NCBI RefSeq assembly: GCF_009765375.1 | Contig: NZ_VTOK01000002.1 | Span: forward strand, 326,766-390,765 | Direction of reading: 5' to 3' | From: Alteribacillus sp. YIM 98480 | GTDB taxonomy: Bacteria > Bacillota > Bacilli > Bacillales > Marinococcaceae | DNA length: 64,000 nucleotides | In this document: positions 36,450 to 47,358 of the stretch, piece by piece | Position numbering within the stretch: the stretch's first letter is position 1 | How the letters are laid out: every line of letters begins with the position of its first letter | Notes under the pieces: generated by a model | The model's database searches: none | What the model saw: only the letters and a program-made list of their open reading frames with translations | What the model was told of the DNA's origin: nothing | Position numbers and translations under genes: made by a program

Positions 36450-37214
36450 ATGTGCCTGATCGTTTTTGGGTATGGTGTTCATGAAGATTATCCATTGATT
36501 GTGGCAGCAAACCGTGATGAATTTTATTCTAGGCCGACAGTTCCTCTTCATCATTGGCCGCATTCTCCAATTAAAGCAGGAAAAGACAATGAAAAGGGCG
36601 GTACATGGATGGGGGTTACAGAGAGCGGACGTTTTGCTGCTATAACCAATGTGAGAGCACCAAAACAGAACCCTGCCAAGTATTCGAGAGGAGAAATTGT
36701 TAAAGGATTTTTAGAAGCAGAAGATCCGCACACGTTTTTAGAAGAATGTAATGTACACAACGAAGATTTTGATGGTTATAATTTGATTTCTGGAAACAGT
36801 AACCAACTATTTTATTCAACCAATCAGGACAAGCATACTAAGCACCAGTTACAAAAAGGTATTTATGGTTTGAGTAATGCGTTTTTAAACACGCCGTGGC
36901 CCAAAGTAGTACACGCTAAGAAGAAATTCACCAGCATTTTAAAAAAGCAGATGGAACCTTTCTCGCCCGAACCGTTATTTGAAATGCTTTCTAATACGGA
37001 TGAAGCAGACGAGAACGATCTGCCTGAAACAGGAGTGAACAGACAACTTGAAAAAAAGCTGTCTCCCTTGTTTATTAGAATGAAAGGGTACGGTACACGT
37101 TCTCAAACGGTAATCGTATTTACGAAAAAAGGTGAAGTGATGATGGAAGAGCGGACATATAGTGAAAACGGACACATATTAAATCAAAAGAACATAAATT
37201 GGACAATAAAATAA
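36450..37214 (+). CDS. NRDE-family (TANGO2-like) protein
   Basis: 254 aa. Starts MCLIVFGY with Cys2, the likely Ntn-hydrolase nucleophile after Met removal, and has the NRDE motif at AANRDEFYSRP with GGTWMG, as in the TANGO2/NRDE family. Proposed roles in the family include heme handling and hydrolase activity; none is proven for bacilli. AGAAGGAGG precedes the ATG. A 228-nt gap with a promoter follows before gltA. Confidence 0.85.
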   Translation: MCLIVFGYGVHEDYPLIVAANRDEFYSRPTVPLHHWPHSPIKAGKDNEKGGTWMGVTESGRFAAITNVRAPKQNPAKYSRGEIVKGFLEAEDPHTFLEECNVHNEDFDGYNLISGNSNQLFYSTNQDKHTKHQLQKGIYGLSNAFLNTPWPKVVHAKKKFTSILKKQMEPFSPEPLFEMLSNTDEADENDLPETGVNRQLEKKLSPLFIRMKGYGTRSQTVIVFTKKGEVMMEERTYSENGHILNQKNINWTIK

Positions 37215-37346
37215 AGATGAATATGTATTAAATAAAATGAATAAATATAAATATTTACGATTTCTTAAAATTAATTAATAATATAAAAAAAGTGAAAAAA
37301 ACGCGGCAGAAAGCGTTTTCATTGAGTTTTCCTCATGTAAAATAAT

Positions 37347-37375
37347 TTGCCGAAATGTCAGAAAAATGATATGCT
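37347..37375 (+). promoter_or_regulatory. Sigma-A-type promoter upstream of gltA
   Basis: TTGCCG (37347-37352) and TATGCT (37370-37375) with an exact 17-nt spacer, 67 nt before the gltA start. No gltC-type divergent LysR gene is next to it, unlike B. subtilis, so control of this promoter is open. Confidence 0.6.
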
Positions 37376-37442
37376 TTCGTATATTAGATAAAACTACAGG
37401 GATATGTTTTGTTAGACAGTTTTTAGAGAGGTGGAGAGGGCA

Positions 37443-40400
37443 ATGACACAACCTTACATTTCACAGAGAGAAGGCCTTTACGATTCTGATTTTGAGCATG
37501 ATAATTGCGGGATCGGATTTTTGGCTAATATTAAAGGGAAGAGATCACATGACATCGTGAAGAAAGCCCTTGACATTTTGGTCAACCTTGAACATCGCGG
37601 CGGTCAAGGTGATGAACCAAACACTGGTGATGGTGCCGGTATTTTATTACAATTACCGCATCGATTTTTCAAAAACAATGAAAATGACTTAGGATTTGAA
37701 GTTCCTAAAGAAGGTCATTATGGAGTAGGGATGGTATTCCTTCCTTCTCAAGACCAAAAAAGACATCAATGTGAAAAAGAGATTGACCAGATCATAGAAG
37801 AAGAAGGGCAGACTGTTTTAGGGTGGAGAGAAGTTCCAGTAGATGACTCAATGATCGGAAAAGCTGCACTTAAAGCAAAACCTGCTGTGTATCAAGTATT
37901 TATCGGACGAAGTGACGATGTACAGTCTAGAGAAGAGTTTGAAAGAAAGCTGTATGTCATTCGAAAGCGTGCTGAGCATGAAGCGGGGCAAGAATTAGAA
38001 GAAAATGATTCTTTTTATTTTGCCAGCCTTTCTTCACGTACCATTGTTTATAAAGGAATGCTTACGACAGAGCAAGTGCCTCAATTTTATAAAGACGTAA
38101 ATGATAAAGATTTTGAAACAGCTGTAGCACTTGTACATTCCCGCTTCTCTACAAACACATTTCCAAGCTGGGAACGTGCACATCCAAACCGTTACCTGAT
38201 TCATAATGGGGAGATAAATACGGTTAAAGGTAATGTAAATTGGATGCATGCTCGTGAAGCGGTTTTTCAATCGGAATTATTCAAAAATGATCTTGATAAA
38301 GTGCATCCTGTCATAGACCATCACGGCAGTGACTCCTCGATGTTTGATAACACGTTTGAATTTCTAACACTTGCAGGTCGTTCTATGCCTCATTCAGCTA
38401 TGATGATGATACCGGAACCCTGGCAGAATGACCCATTAATGAACGAAGAAAAGAAAGCTTTTTATCAATTTCACAGCTGTTTAATGGAACCATGGGATGG
38501 TCCGACAGCGATTGCTTATACAGATGGCAATAAAGTAGGAGCATGTCTGGATAGAAATGGACTGCGTCCAGCAAGATATTATGTAACAAAAGATGATCAT
38601 ATATTGATGTCTTCTGAAGTGGGCGTTTTAGATATTGATCCAGAAGATGTCTTGTATAAAGAGCGGCTGCATCCGGGCCATATGCTTTTAGTAGATATGG
38701 AAGAAGGCCGGATTGTGCCTGATGAAGAAATTAAGCATTCTATTGCTTCTGAAAAGCCATATAAAGAGTGGGTAGATACTTATATGGCTGACCTAGAAGA
38801 CGTAATGGAAAGCCAGGATGTTTACAATACGGAATTTGATCAATTACAAAAAAGGCAGCTAACTTTCGGGTATACGTATGAAGAGCTTGAAAAAATGGTG
38901 AAGCCAATGGCTGCAGAAGGTGTCGACCCGGTAGGTTCTATGGGTTACGATTCCCCATTAGCAGTTTTGTCTAAAAAACCACAGCTTCTATACAATTATT
39001 TTAAACAATTGTTTGCCCAGGTAACTAATCCGCCGATTGATGCTATTCGTGAAGAATTGGTTACTGCGGTCGGAACGACGATTGGTAAAGAAGGAAATCT
39101 TCTTCATCCCGAACCAGAAAGTGCCCGGCAGCTGTTTTTAAAGACGCCGCTTTTAAACAATGAGGACTTTGCAAAACTGCGTGCCAATAAACAAAAAGGA
39201 TTTCAATCGGTTACGCTGCCTATGGTATTTGATGCTTCGAAAGGAAAGGAAGCATTAAAGCCTGCACTCGATCAGTTATTTGCATCTGCAGACCAAGCAG
39301 TGGAAAACGGAGCGACAGTAATTATTTTAAGTGACAGGAATGTAGACAGCCAGTATGCTCCGATACCTGCACTGTTAGCTGTTTCTGGTTTGCATCACCA
39401 CTTTATCCGCAACGGTATGAGAACTCGTGTGAGCCTGGCAGTTGAAACGGCTGAACCAAGAGAAGTTCATCACTTTGCCGTATTGCTTGGCTACGGTGCA
39501 GAAGCGATTAATCCATATCTTGTCTTTGATTCTATTGACGGGATGTTAAAAGATAATTTAATAGAAGGCACATCGTATGTTGAAGCTGTCCAAAAGTATA
39601 TTAAGGCAGCTACAAAAGGCCTCATGAAAGTACTTTCAAAAATGGGGATTTCTACGATCCAAAGTTATCGAGGCGCTCAAATATTTGAAGCGGTTGGTAT
39701 TGATTTAGAGGTTGTAGATAAATACTTTACGTGGACTCCTTCACGCATAGGCGGAATAACACTTGACATTATTGCAGAAGAAGTACTGCTCAGACATAAA
39801 CGAGCGTTTACTGATCAAGAAGGTCAAGATTTAACACTTGAACCAGGTGATGACCTGCAGTGGAGAAGAAATGGGGAGCCTCATCAATATAACCCACATA
39901 CGATCCACATGCTTCAGCATGCAGCACGGAAAAACGATTATGACTTGTATAAAAAGTATTCAAAAGCAATAAACGAACAAGAAAAAGAGCAAACATCTTT
40001 ACGAGGTTTACTCTCGTTCAATACGACAAAGACCAATCCTGTTTCTATTGACGAAGTAGAATCTGCATCAGATATTGTGAAACGTTTTAAAACAGGAGCG
40101 ATGTCGTTTGGCTCTATTTCCAAAGAGGCACATGAAGCGCTTGCGATCGCGATGAATCGAATTGGTGGCCGATCCAATACTGGCGAAGGCGGAGAAGACC
40201 CTGCGCGCTTTAAGCCAGATGCTAATGGTGATTTGCGCAGAAGTTCTATAAAACAGGTGGCTTCTGGACGTTTTGGAGTAACGAGCCATTATTTAGTGAA
40301 TGCAGATGAAATCCAAATTAAAATCGCTCAAGGCGCAAAGCCTGGTGAAGGCGGCCAGTTACCTGGCAATAAAGTATACCCATGGGTAGCAGAGGTTCGC

Positions 40401-42041
40401 GGCACGACAGCTGGTGTTGGACTAATTTCGCCTCCGCCTCATCATGATATTTATTCCATTGAGGATTTAGCAGAATTAATTCATGATTTAAAGAATGCTA
40501 ATCCTTCAGCGCGCGTAAGTGTGAAACTTGTTTCAGGTACCGGTGTAGGCACCATTGCAGCCGGTGTTGCCAAAGGCAGGGCAGACGGACTTGTAATCAG
40601 CGGCTATGATGGCGGTACTGGAGCTGCAGCTAGAACGAGTATTAAACATGCTGGCCTTCCTTGGGAAATTGGTCTGGCTGAAACGCATCAAACTTTAGTA
40701 TTAAATAATCTTCGTGATCGTATAAAAGTGGAAACAGATGGAAAGCTCATGACGGGCCGGGATGTAGCAATTGCTGCACTTTTAGGTGCTGAAGAGTATG
40801 CCTTTTCTACAGCTCCTCTTGTTGTATTAGGCTGTGTTATTATGCGTGTCTGTCATTTAGATACGTGTCCAGTGGGAATAGCTACCCAAAACCCAGAACT
40901 GCGCAAAAAGTTCATGGGTACCCCGGATCATGTAGTAAACTTTATGCATTTCATTGCAGAAGAAATGCGTGAGATCATGGCGGAACTAGGATTTAAAACT
41001 GTGAACGAAATGATCGGAAGAACAGATCTGGTTGAACAGAAAGAAGAAGTTGATAATTGGAAAGCAAGCACAGTGGATTTGAGTAATCTGTTGTATCGTC
41101 CTAAAAAGCTTGATCAGTCAAAACATTTCGGTCACCTTGAACAGGACCATATGCTTGAACAATCTCTGGATTATACTACTCTATTAAAAGCTGCTAAACA
41201 GGCTATAACCAATAAAGAACCTGTATTTGGCGAGTTTTCAATAAAAAATACAGACCGTGTTGTCGGAACCATTGTTGGAAGTGAAGTCACGAAACATCAT
41301 GGAAAAGATGGCCTGGAAGAAGACACAATTCGGTTTACGTTCAGAGGATCTGCAGGGCAAAGTTTTGGAGCCTTTATTCCAAAAGGTATGACCCAAACAT
41401 TAATTGGAGATGCCAATGATTATCTTGGAAAAGGTCTTTCAGGCGGGAAAATTATTGCCTATCCTCCTGAAACGTCCACTTTTGCTCCGGAAGAGAGTAT
41501 TTTAATCGGTAATACGACTTTTTACGGGGCAACAGCAGGAGAAGCATATATTCGCGGTGTAGCAGGAGAACGTTTCTGTGTTCGTAACAGTGGTGCCCAT
41601 GTAGTAGTAGAAGGAGTCGGCGACCATGGCTGTGAGTATATGACAGGAGGTATAGTAGTTAACCTCGGTGGTACTGGCAGAAACTTTGCTGCTGGTATGT
41701 CTGGCGGGATTGCTTATGTACTGGATAGAGACGGTAATTTCGCTGATTACTGTAATCATGAAATGGTGCAATTAGAGGCCTTAGAAGATACAGAAGAAAT
41801 CAAACAGCTCAAAAGCTTAATTGAAAACCATGTGTATTACACGGAAAGTTCGCTCGCAGAGAGCTTGCTGCAGCAATGGAAAAGCTCTGTCTCTAAATTT
41901 GTGAAAGTTATTCCAAAAGATTACAAACAAATGCTGGAATCGATTGAAATTGCTAAAAAAGAAGGTTTATCTGAGCAGGAAGCTATCATGACAGCTTTTA
42001 ACGAGACGAAAACGAGCAAAGCAAGAGTTGGTGGAAAGTAA
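37443..42041 (+). CDS. gltA: Glutamate synthase large subunit
   Basis: 1532 aa, close to the B. subtilis length. The N-terminal glutaminase domain has Cys22 in EHDNCGIGF as nucleophile after removal of the prepeptide. FMN-binding synthase domain follows, with the [3Fe-4S] cysteines of [15 protein letters not shown] at about 1131-1145. The C-terminal beta-helix (GXGXG-rich, [21 protein letters not shown]) is complete. It transfers glutamine amide to 2-oxoglutarate. ATG at 37443 is used, with AGGTGG 8 nt upstream; the in-frame GTG at 37431 is part of that site. Confidence 0.95.
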   Translation: MTQPYISQREGLYDSDFEHDNCGIGFLANIKGKRSHDIVKKALDILVNLEHRGGQGDEPNTGDGAGILLQLPHRFFKNNENDLGFEVPKEGHYGVGMVFLPSQDQKRHQCEKEIDQIIEEEGQTVLGWREVPVDDSMIGKAALKAKPAVYQVFIGRSDDVQSREEFERKLYVIRKRAEHEAGQELEENDSFYFASLSSRTIVYKGMLTTEQVPQFYKDVNDKDFETAVALVHSRFSTNTFPSWERAHPNRYLIHNGEINTVKGNVNWMHAREAVFQSELFKNDLDKVHPVIDHHGSDSSMFDNTFEFLTLAGRSMPHSAMMMIPEPWQNDPLMNEEKKAFYQFHSCLMEPWDGPTAIAYTDGNKVGACLDRNGLRPARYYVTKDDHILMSSEVGVLDIDPEDVLYKERLHPGHMLLVDMEEGRIVPDEEIKHSIASEKPYKEWVDTYMADLEDVMESQDVYNTEFDQLQKRQLTFGYTYEELEKMVKPMAAEGVDPVGSMGYDSPLAVLSKKPQLLYNYFKQLFAQVTNPPIDAIREELVTAVGTTIGKEGNLLHPEPESARQLFLKTPLLNNEDFAKLRANKQKGFQSVTLPMVFDASKGKEALKPALDQLFASADQAVENGATVIILSDRNVDSQYAPIPALLAVSGLHHHFIRNGMRTRVSLAVETAEPREVHHFAVLLGYGAEAINPYLVFDSIDGMLKDNLIEGTSYVEAVQKYIKAATKGLMKVLSKMGISTIQSYRGAQIFEAVGIDLEVVDKYFTWTPSRIGGITLDIIAEEVLLRHKRAFTDQEGQDLTLEPGDDLQWRRNGEPHQYNPHTIHMLQHAARKNDYDLYKKYSKAINEQEKEQTSLRGLLSFNTTKTNPVSIDEVESASDIVKRFKTGAMSFGSISKEAHEALAIAMNRIGGRSNTGEGGEDPARFKPDANGDLRRSSIKQVASGRFGVTSHYLVNADEIQIKIAQGAKPGEGGQLPGNKVYPWVAEVRGTTAGVGLISPPPHHDIYSIEDLAELIHDLKNANPSARVSVKLVSGTGVGTIAAGVAKGRADGLVISGYDGGTGAAARTSIKHAGLPWEIGLAETHQTLVLNNLRDRIKVETDGKLMTGRDVAIAALLGAEEYAFSTAPLVVLGCVIMRVCHLDTCPVGIATQNPELRKKFMGTPDHVVNFMHFIAEEMREIMAELGFKTVNEMIGRTDLVEQKEEVDNWKASTVDLSNLLYRPKKLDQSKHFGHLEQDHMLEQSLDYTTLLKAAKQAITNKEPVFGEFSIKNTDRVVGTIVGSEVTKHHGKDGLEEDTIRFTFRGSAGQSFGAFIPKGMTQTLIGDANDYLGKGLSGGKIIAYPPETSTFAPEESILIGNTTFYGATAGEAYIRGVAGERFCVRNSGAHVVVEGVGDHGCEYMTGGIVVNLGGTGRNFAAGMSGGIAYVLDRDGNFADYCNHEMVQLEALEDTEEIKQLKSLIENHVYYTESSLAESLLQQWKSSVSKFVKVIPKDYKQMLESIEIAKKEGLSEQEAIMTAFNETKTSKARVGGK

Positions 42042-42057
42042 AATTAAAAAAACGGGC

Positions 42058-42087
42058 AGCGGTGAATGAAAAGTGGTTCACCGCTGT
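42058..42087 (+). other. Hairpin between gltA and gltB
   Basis: Perfect 10-bp stem CAGCGGTGAA (42058-42067) / TTCACCGCTG (42078-42087) with a 10-nt loop. It is not followed by a T-run, so it looks like a processing or 3'-protecting structure, not a terminator; it may set the ratio of large to small subunit mRNA (inference). Confidence 0.6.
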
Positions 42088-42125
42088 CATAAACATCAAG
42101 ATTTAGAATGTCTGGAGTGAGAGAT

Positions 42126-43610
42126 GTGGGGAAACCAACAGGTTTTATGGAGTATACAAGGGAAGCTCCACCTAAGAAAGATCCACTTGCCCGAGTGAAA
42201 AATTGGCAGGAGTTTCAAATAGTTATGCCTGAAGAAAAACTGCAAGAACAGGGAGCGCGCTGTATGGACTGCGCGATACCTTTTTGCCAGGCAGGCACAA
42301 CAATGGAAGGGTCAGAAGAAATTGGCTGTCCAGTTTATAATCTTATCCCTGAATGGAATGATTTAGTTTACCGTGGAAAATGGAAAGAAGCATTAGCACG
42401 TCTTCACAAAACAAATAACTTTCCAGAATTTACAGGCCGTGTTTGTCCGGCACCTTGTGAAGGTTCTTGCACCGTTGCATTAAATGACGACCCTGTTACT
42501 ATTAAATCTATCGAATTTCATATTGTAGAAAAAGGATTTAAAGAAGGTTGGATCAAACCTGCTCCTCCTAAAAAGCGAACGGGGAAAAGTGTCGCTGTGA
42601 TAGGGTCAGGTCCAGCAGGTCTTGCTGCAGCCGCTCAGTTAAATAAAGCGGGTCATCATGTTACTGTATTTGAGAAAGATGATCGAATCGGGGGACTGCT
42701 CACTTACGGTATACCAGATGTGAAACTCCCTTATCATGTCGTTGAACGCCGTTTAACGCTTTTAGAAGAAGAAGGCGTGGAATTTGTAACGAACACGGAG
42801 ATAGGAAAAGATTATTCTACGGAAGATTTGCATAAAAATTTTGATTCCGTTATTCTTTGTACTGGTGCCCAGGTTCACCGCGATGTTCCGGCGGAAGGCA
42901 GAGGTCTTGATGGTATTCATTATGCAATGGATTTTCTACGTCCTAATACAAAATCTTTGTTAGACTCCGAGCATAAAGATGGTAATTACATTTCTGCCGA
43001 AGGTAAAAATGTAATTGTTATAGGCGGGGGAGATACGGGGGTTGACTGTATTACGACATCACTAAGACACGGATGTAATTCCCTTGTTCAATTTGATATT
43101 CATCCGGAAAAAGACAGCACACGTGATGAGAATAACCCATGGCCGCTTTACCCTCAAGTGTACACACAAGAAGAGGGCCATAAAGAAGCAGAAGCTGTTT
43201 TTGGGAATGATCCTCGTGCGTATAAAGTGATGACTAAAAAATTCGTAGGGGACGAAAATGGACAAGTAAAAGAACTTCATACCATTGAAGTAGACACAGT
43301 ATATGAAAACGGGAAAAAGATTAGAAAAGAAATTCCTGGGACGGAAAGAGTATGGAAAGCAGATCTTGTTTTTCTTGCAATTGGGTTTACAGGTCCAGAA
43401 CAAGAATTGCTCGAGCAAATGGAAATTGAAACAGATGAAAGAAGCAATGTGAAAGCAGAGTATGGAAAATATTCTACTAATAAAGAAGGCGTTTTTGCTG
43501 CTGGAGACAGCAGAAGAGGACAAAGTTTGGTCGTTTGGGCTATTCATGAAGGCCGAGAAGCTGCCAGAGAATGTGATAAATATTTGATGGGAACAACTAA
43601 TTTAACTTAA
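42126..43610 (+). CDS. gltB: Glutamate synthase small subunit
   Basis: 494 aa from a GTG at 42126, which begins MGKPTGFMEY as in B. subtilis GltB; GGAGTGAG lies 5-6 nt before it. An ATG at 42108 lacks a ribosome site. N-terminal Fe-S cysteines CMDCAIPFC and CPAPCEGSC, FAD-binding VIGSGPAGLAAA near residue 155 and NADPH-binding VIGGGDTGVDC near 300 are present. It takes electrons from NADPH to the large subunit. A terminator follows. Confidence 0.95.
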   Translation: MGKPTGFMEYTREAPPKKDPLARVKNWQEFQIVMPEEKLQEQGARCMDCAIPFCQAGTTMEGSEEIGCPVYNLIPEWNDLVYRGKWKEALARLHKTNNFPEFTGRVCPAPCEGSCTVALNDDPVTIKSIEFHIVEKGFKEGWIKPAPPKKRTGKSVAVIGSGPAGLAAAAQLNKAGHHVTVFEKDDRIGGLLTYGIPDVKLPYHVVERRLTLLEEEGVEFVTNTEIGKDYSTEDLHKNFDSVILCTGAQVHRDVPAEGRGLDGIHYAMDFLRPNTKSLLDSEHKDGNYISAEGKNVIVIGGGDTGVDCITTSLRHGCNSLVQFDIHPEKDSTRDENNPWPLYPQVYTQEEGHKEAEAVFGNDPRAYKVMTKKFVGDENGQVKELHTIEVDTVYENGKKIRKEIPGTERVWKADLVFLAIGFTGPEQELLEQMEIETDERSNVKAEYGKYSTNKEGVFAAGDSRRGQSLVVWAIHEGREAARECDKYLMGTTNLT

Positions 43611-43618
43611 AAAGACAG

Positions 43619-43648
43619 AAGCCCCAGTTTAATGTGACTGGGGCTTTA
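43619..43648. terminator. Terminator after gltB
   Basis: AAGCCCCAGT / ACTGGGGCTT with an 8-nt loop and TTACT. Confidence 0.75.
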
Positions 43649-43757
43649 CTAAACACATCATAAAATTTCACGCACCGTATTTGACCTTACAATAAACTAT
43701 AAACATCAAATAATATTTGTTAGAATAAACAAAAGAGATCATGAGGAGGATATTAGT

Positions 43758-44141
43758 ATGGCTGAAAACAACATAGTAAAGGCTCCATATAAAACGGGCC
43801 TTTATGCGGGGGAGATTTTGAAAGAAAAAGAGAATAAAAGATTGATAAAAGTTTTAGCTGTTTTAAAACATCCTAAGCAAGGTGATCTTCATAACCCAAA
43901 TCAAGTAGAAGTGCCGTTGTTTCATGAACGAAAAGCTTTGGCGGAAAATGAAAAGGTTTGGGTACCTGCATCTGTTTTAAACGATTATGAAGAAAGTATC
44001 CCATCATACGAAAAATCTTTAAAATTTGCGGTAGAGGCTATGCTACAAGATCTTCAAAACAAAACAGATACTTATTCTCAAAAGGCACTGGAAACTTTAA
44101 ATAATGTTTCTAAAGATTATCCCTTTACGATTCATATTTAG
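43758..44141 (+). CDS. kapB: KapB-like kinase-associated protein
   Basis: 127 aa, the same size as B. subtilis KapB (128). The match is strong in VKAPYKTGLYAGEILKEK, IKVLAVLKHPKQGDLHNP and VPLFHERKALAENEKVWVP. KapB was found as a factor needed for KinB to feed the sporulation phosphorelay. No lipobox is seen, so despite the old name (kinase-associated lipoprotein) this is predicted soluble. GAGGAGG precedes the ATG. Stands alone between two terminators. Confidence 0.88.
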   Translation: MAENNIVKAPYKTGLYAGEILKEKENKRLIKVLAVLKHPKQGDLHNPNQVEVPLFHERKALAENEKVWVPASVLNDYEESIPSYEKSLKFAVEAMLQDLQNKTDTYSQKALETLNNVSKDYPFTIHI

Positions 44142-44163
44142 TAGGTAAATTTTTTGAGATAAA

Positions 44164-44204
44164 AACAAACCCAGCAGGTAAAATGTTGTACCTGCTGGGT
44201 TTTA
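44164..44204. terminator. Bidirectional terminator after kapB
   Basis: AAACCCAGCAGGT / ACCTGCTGGGTTTT with a ~10-nt loop; also serves the convergent pucR-type gene, whose stop lies inside the right arm. Confidence 0.85.
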
Positions 44205-45911
44205 ACGTACAATCGTCCCTGGATCATTTTGTGCGCTAATCGTATGAAGCCGGATGGATAAATCTATTAGGAATGTATCGTCTGAATTATCAAGGCTACA
44301 TCCTGTCAAAGTTTCAATTTTACGAAGTCTGTACAATAAGGATTGCCGGTGTAAATTAAGTTCTCGTGCTGTTTGACTGACATTTCCTCTATGCCGGTTA
44401 TAAACGATAAATGTATGGACTAGATCGATGTTTCGTTCACGTGAATATTTCTGTAAAGGCGCAATGATAATATCGGTAATTTTTCGAAGTTCCTCATTTT
44501 CTGCTAAAGCTAATAAAGCCCGATCAAACCGAGTATCAGCATACGTACTGATATAGCCTTCCCCTTTTTGCCTTCTTCCGATATCTAAAGCAGAATAAGC
44601 CTCTTGAAAACCGGTATGAAATGAATCTTTACCAAAAGTTTTAGCGATCCCCCAAGAAACAACAAGGCGCGGCCATTTTTGATTCAAACGGTATTGCAAT
44701 AACTCTATAAATGGAAATGCGGTTTCTATGCTTTTCTCAGATAGCAATTCCACGTAAATAATAAGTTCTTCTTTTTGAAAAGTAGACATGGTTTTTAAAT
44801 GCATTGTTCTGCCAGTATGATACACTTCTTCTTCAAGCATATCCCCTAGCTGTTTCAGCCAATTTTCAAATGACATATTGCCAAAAGGTTCTTGGTCATA
44901 AAGGATGGAAAGATTTTCCGGCTTTGCAATTAAACATAAGTATGGAATTTTTAAATTATAGCCTAACGATTTTGCTCTTGAAAGGGCTGTATCTGTGGAG
45001 TCAAATTTTCCCTTTGCTAAACTCCATACGAAATCATCTTTTAGTCTCATTTCCGTTTCTAAAGCAGCTTGGTCATGTAGAAAACATAGGGCAGAAGAAG
45101 TTACAGCATGTTCAAGCAATATTAAAATTTGTTCAGAAAAGACTTCATCTTCTTGTAAATGTTCTGGCCAATCTAATAAAAGAAAGCCTTGTATTTCTCT
45201 TGCACTTTGTATAGCTAGCTGCAAAATAGTAACAGTATCGGTGTGAATCCAATGCATATTATTAGGAAGTGAAATCGATTCATTGCTTTCATCGTGCTGG
45301 AAATATAAAGGGTCACCATGAGTAAGTAAATGAGCATTCCATTTTTCTTCTAAAGCTTTAGCGCTTTTACTTTTACTTTTTACGATACCTCTTCGATCTG
45401 TAATCACTACAGGCATATGAAGAGACTTGCCAAGATAAAAAGCGATTTTGGCAATCCCTTCCCCTTTTAAAATAATTTCAAGCATTTCTTTGCGCACTCT
45501 ATCTGAATACTCAACTAAACTTCTTTCTTTTTGATGCAGAGCAGTAGATATAGCGTGACTGACATCTGCAAACCGGACTTCCCAGGGAAGTTCAATTAAT
45601 GGAAAGCCGTGTTCTTCACAAAATTGAATGACTTTTTCAGGAAGGTTAGTAATGTATCGGCCTGTAGCGATAACGAGAGCTGCTGCTTCAGCTTCCATAA
45701 CTTCTTTTGTAAAAGTCAATAATTTATTTTCATCTTCTTCACAGCCTATACCTGCAGAAAGCACAAATTCATTTTTTCTTACAAAATTTTCTACTGGCAT
45801 CTCAATAATTGATACCCACTCCACTGGGGTTTGTAATCGAGATTTGGCTTCTGTGGCCAGCTTGGCTTGCTGCATAATAGGCAGCTGCAGGACATCTTTT
45901 ACTGTAAACAT
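44202..45911 (-). CDS. PucR-family transcription regulator
   Basis: 569 aa. An N-terminal PucR domain (FTVKDVLQLPIMQQAKL, with SIIEMPVENFVRKNEFVLSAGIG), a middle region of uncertain fold and a C-terminal HTH_30 domain (HRGNVSQTARELNLHRQSLLYRLRKIE) are present. PucR proteins control nitrogen-compound catabolism. Divergent from the ectoine-type operon, so it is the likely regulator of it; family activators bind near their own promoter. ATG at 45911 follows GGGAGGG; a longer start at 45953 has no ribosome site. Confidence 0.88.
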   Translation of the reverse strand: MFTVKDVLQLPIMQQAKLATEAKSRLQTPVEWVSIIEMPVENFVRKNEFVLSAGIGCEEDENKLLTFTKEVMEAEAAALVIATGRYITNLPEKVIQFCEEHGFPLIELPWEVRFADVSHAISTALHQKERSLVEYSDRVRKEMLEIILKGEGIAKIAFYLGKSLHMPVVITDRRGIVKSKSKSAKALEEKWNAHLLTHGDPLYFQHDESNESISLPNNMHWIHTDTVTILQLAIQSAREIQGFLLLDWPEHLQEDEVFSEQILILLEHAVTSSALCFLHDQAALETEMRLKDDFVWSLAKGKFDSTDTALSRAKSLGYNLKIPYLCLIAKPENLSILYDQEPFGNMSFENWLKQLGDMLEEEVYHTGRTMHLKTMSTFQKEELIIYVELLSEKSIETAFPFIELLQYRLNQKWPRLVVSWGIAKTFGKDSFHTGFQEAYSALDIGRRQKGEGYISTYADTRFDRALLALAENEELRKITDIIIAPLQKYSRERNIDLVHTFIVYNRHRGNVSQTARELNLHRQSLLYRLRKIETLTGCSLDNSDDTFLIDLSIRLHTISAQNDPGTIVR

Positions 45912-45983
45912 CGTTATCCCTCCCCAAAAAATCCAAAAACTCTTTAAGAACAATAGTCATACAACTTCTTCATTATTTTAGCA

Positions 45984-46078
45984 TAACTGCATGGCAGTTA
46001 ACCTTTCATTCACATTGTCAGGTGCGGGATTATTAATTTCATACAAATTGGTGAATGGATTTATTTCATCCATATAAT
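45984..46078. promoter_or_regulatory. Divergent regulatory region with two palindromes
   Basis: Between pucR-type gene and the operon. Palindrome 1: TAACTGC ATG GCAGTTA at 45984-46000, perfect 7-base arms. Palindrome 2: ATGGAT (46055-46060) / ATCCAT (46068-46073), which lies directly on and before a TATAAT at 46073-46078, with TTGGTG at 46048-46053 as a possible -35 (19-nt spacer). Both are candidate sites for the divergent regulator; no binding data can be claimed. Confidence 0.5.
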
Positions 46079-46126
46079 AAGATACAAGTAAGAATTAAAG
46101 AAGTATTCAGAAAAAGGGGTGTTCCT

Positions 46127-47341
46127 GTGAGAAAATATAACGAACAAAACATTAATCGTTCAACCAAGGCTGTTTGGGCAGGGGAAAAAGAATACAGAGT
46201 GCACGGTGCAAGCCAGGTCCCTGTTGTACACAGTGTAGCATATACGTATGACGACCTTGACGATTGGTACGAAGTAGCAATAGGAAATAAAAAAGGACAT
46301 ATTTATGGAAGGAACACTAATCCAACTGTCGAGTCATTTGAACAAAAAATTAAAGAGCTTGAAGGAGCAGAAGCAGCGACAAGCTTTTCAACAGGTATGG
46401 CGGCAATCAGTAATTCGTTGGCGACATTTTTAAAACCTGGAGATCGTGTTGTGTCTATAAAAGATACCTATGGAGGAACGAATAAAATATTCAGTGAGTT
46501 TTTGCCGCAAATGAATATAGATGTCGTTCTATGTGAAACCGGAAATCATGAACAGATCGAAAAAGAAGTTCGAAAAGGATGTAAGATATTATATTTAGAA
46601 ACTCCAACGAATCCTACGGTGAAGATTACAGATATCAAAAGAATGGTAAAGTCTGCTAGGGAAGCAGGTGCTCTAGTTTTTGTAGACAATACTTTTGCCA
46701 CTCCGATCAATCAAAACCCGCTTGAATTCGATGTAGACCTTGTCATTCATAGTGCTACAAAATTCTTAGGGGGTCATGCCGATGCACTTGGGGGTGCAGC
46801 ATGCGGAAGGAAAGAACTCGTAGAAAAAATTTATCATTACAGAGAAATTAACGGAGCGACGATGGACCCCATGGCAGCTTATCTTATGATAAGAGGGATG
46901 AAAACATTGCATCTTCGCTTAAAACAATCGTGTGATTCTGCGCTTAAAATTGCAAAATATCTACAATCTCACGAACAGGTTGATCAAGTGTTTTATCCTG
47001 GTCTTGAAGATCATCCAGGACATGATATTGCCAAAAAACAAATGCGTCAATTTGGCGGCATGCTTAGTTTTTCAATGAAAGGCGGATTGGATGCTGTACG
47101 AGAATTTCTCCCAAAACTTAAATATGCTAATCGTGCAGCAAACTTAGGAGCGGTAGAAACAACAGTCGGGCCGGCTCGTACGACAAGTCATGTAGAGAAT
47201 ACTCCGGAGGAAAGAGCAGAACTAGGCATCCCGGAAAGTTTAGTGCGCTACTCAGTGGGAATAGAAGATACACAAGACTTAATCAACGACCTAGAACAAG
47301 CTATGGCCCACATCCCAGAAAAAATGGTAGCTAAACGTTAA
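46127..47341 (+). CDS. Cys/Met metabolism PLP enzyme (cystathionine gamma-synthase/lyase-like)
   Basis: 404 aa from the GTG at 46127 (AAGGGGTG just upstream). The PLP lysine is Lys212 in HSATKFLGGHADALGG, with YGRNTNPTV and YGGTNKIF in active-site loops; the latter has Gly where methionine gamma-lyase has its special Cys. By fold it could perform gamma-replacement or gamma-elimination, for example on homoserine, giving 2-oxobutanoate. As first gene of the ectoine-type operon, its job is probably on a diaminobutyrate- or homoserine-derived substrate (inference). Confidence 0.8.
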   Translation: MRKYNEQNINRSTKAVWAGEKEYRVHGASQVPVVHSVAYTYDDLDDWYEVAIGNKKGHIYGRNTNPTVESFEQKIKELEGAEAATSFSTGMAAISNSLATFLKPGDRVVSIKDTYGGTNKIFSEFLPQMNIDVVLCETGNHEQIEKEVRKGCKILYLETPTNPTVKITDIKRMVKSAREAGALVFVDNTFATPINQNPLEFDVDLVIHSATKFLGGHADALGGAACGRKELVEKIYHYREINGATMDPMAAYLMIRGMKTLHLRLKQSCDSALKIAKYLQSHEQVDQVFYPGLEDHPGHDIAKKQMRQFGGMLSFSMKGGLDAVREFLPKLKYANRAANLGAVETTVGPARTTSHVENTPEERAELGIPESLVRYSVGIEDTQDLINDLEQAMAHIPEKMVAKR

Positions 47342-47358
47342 AAACAGGAGGAATAAAG

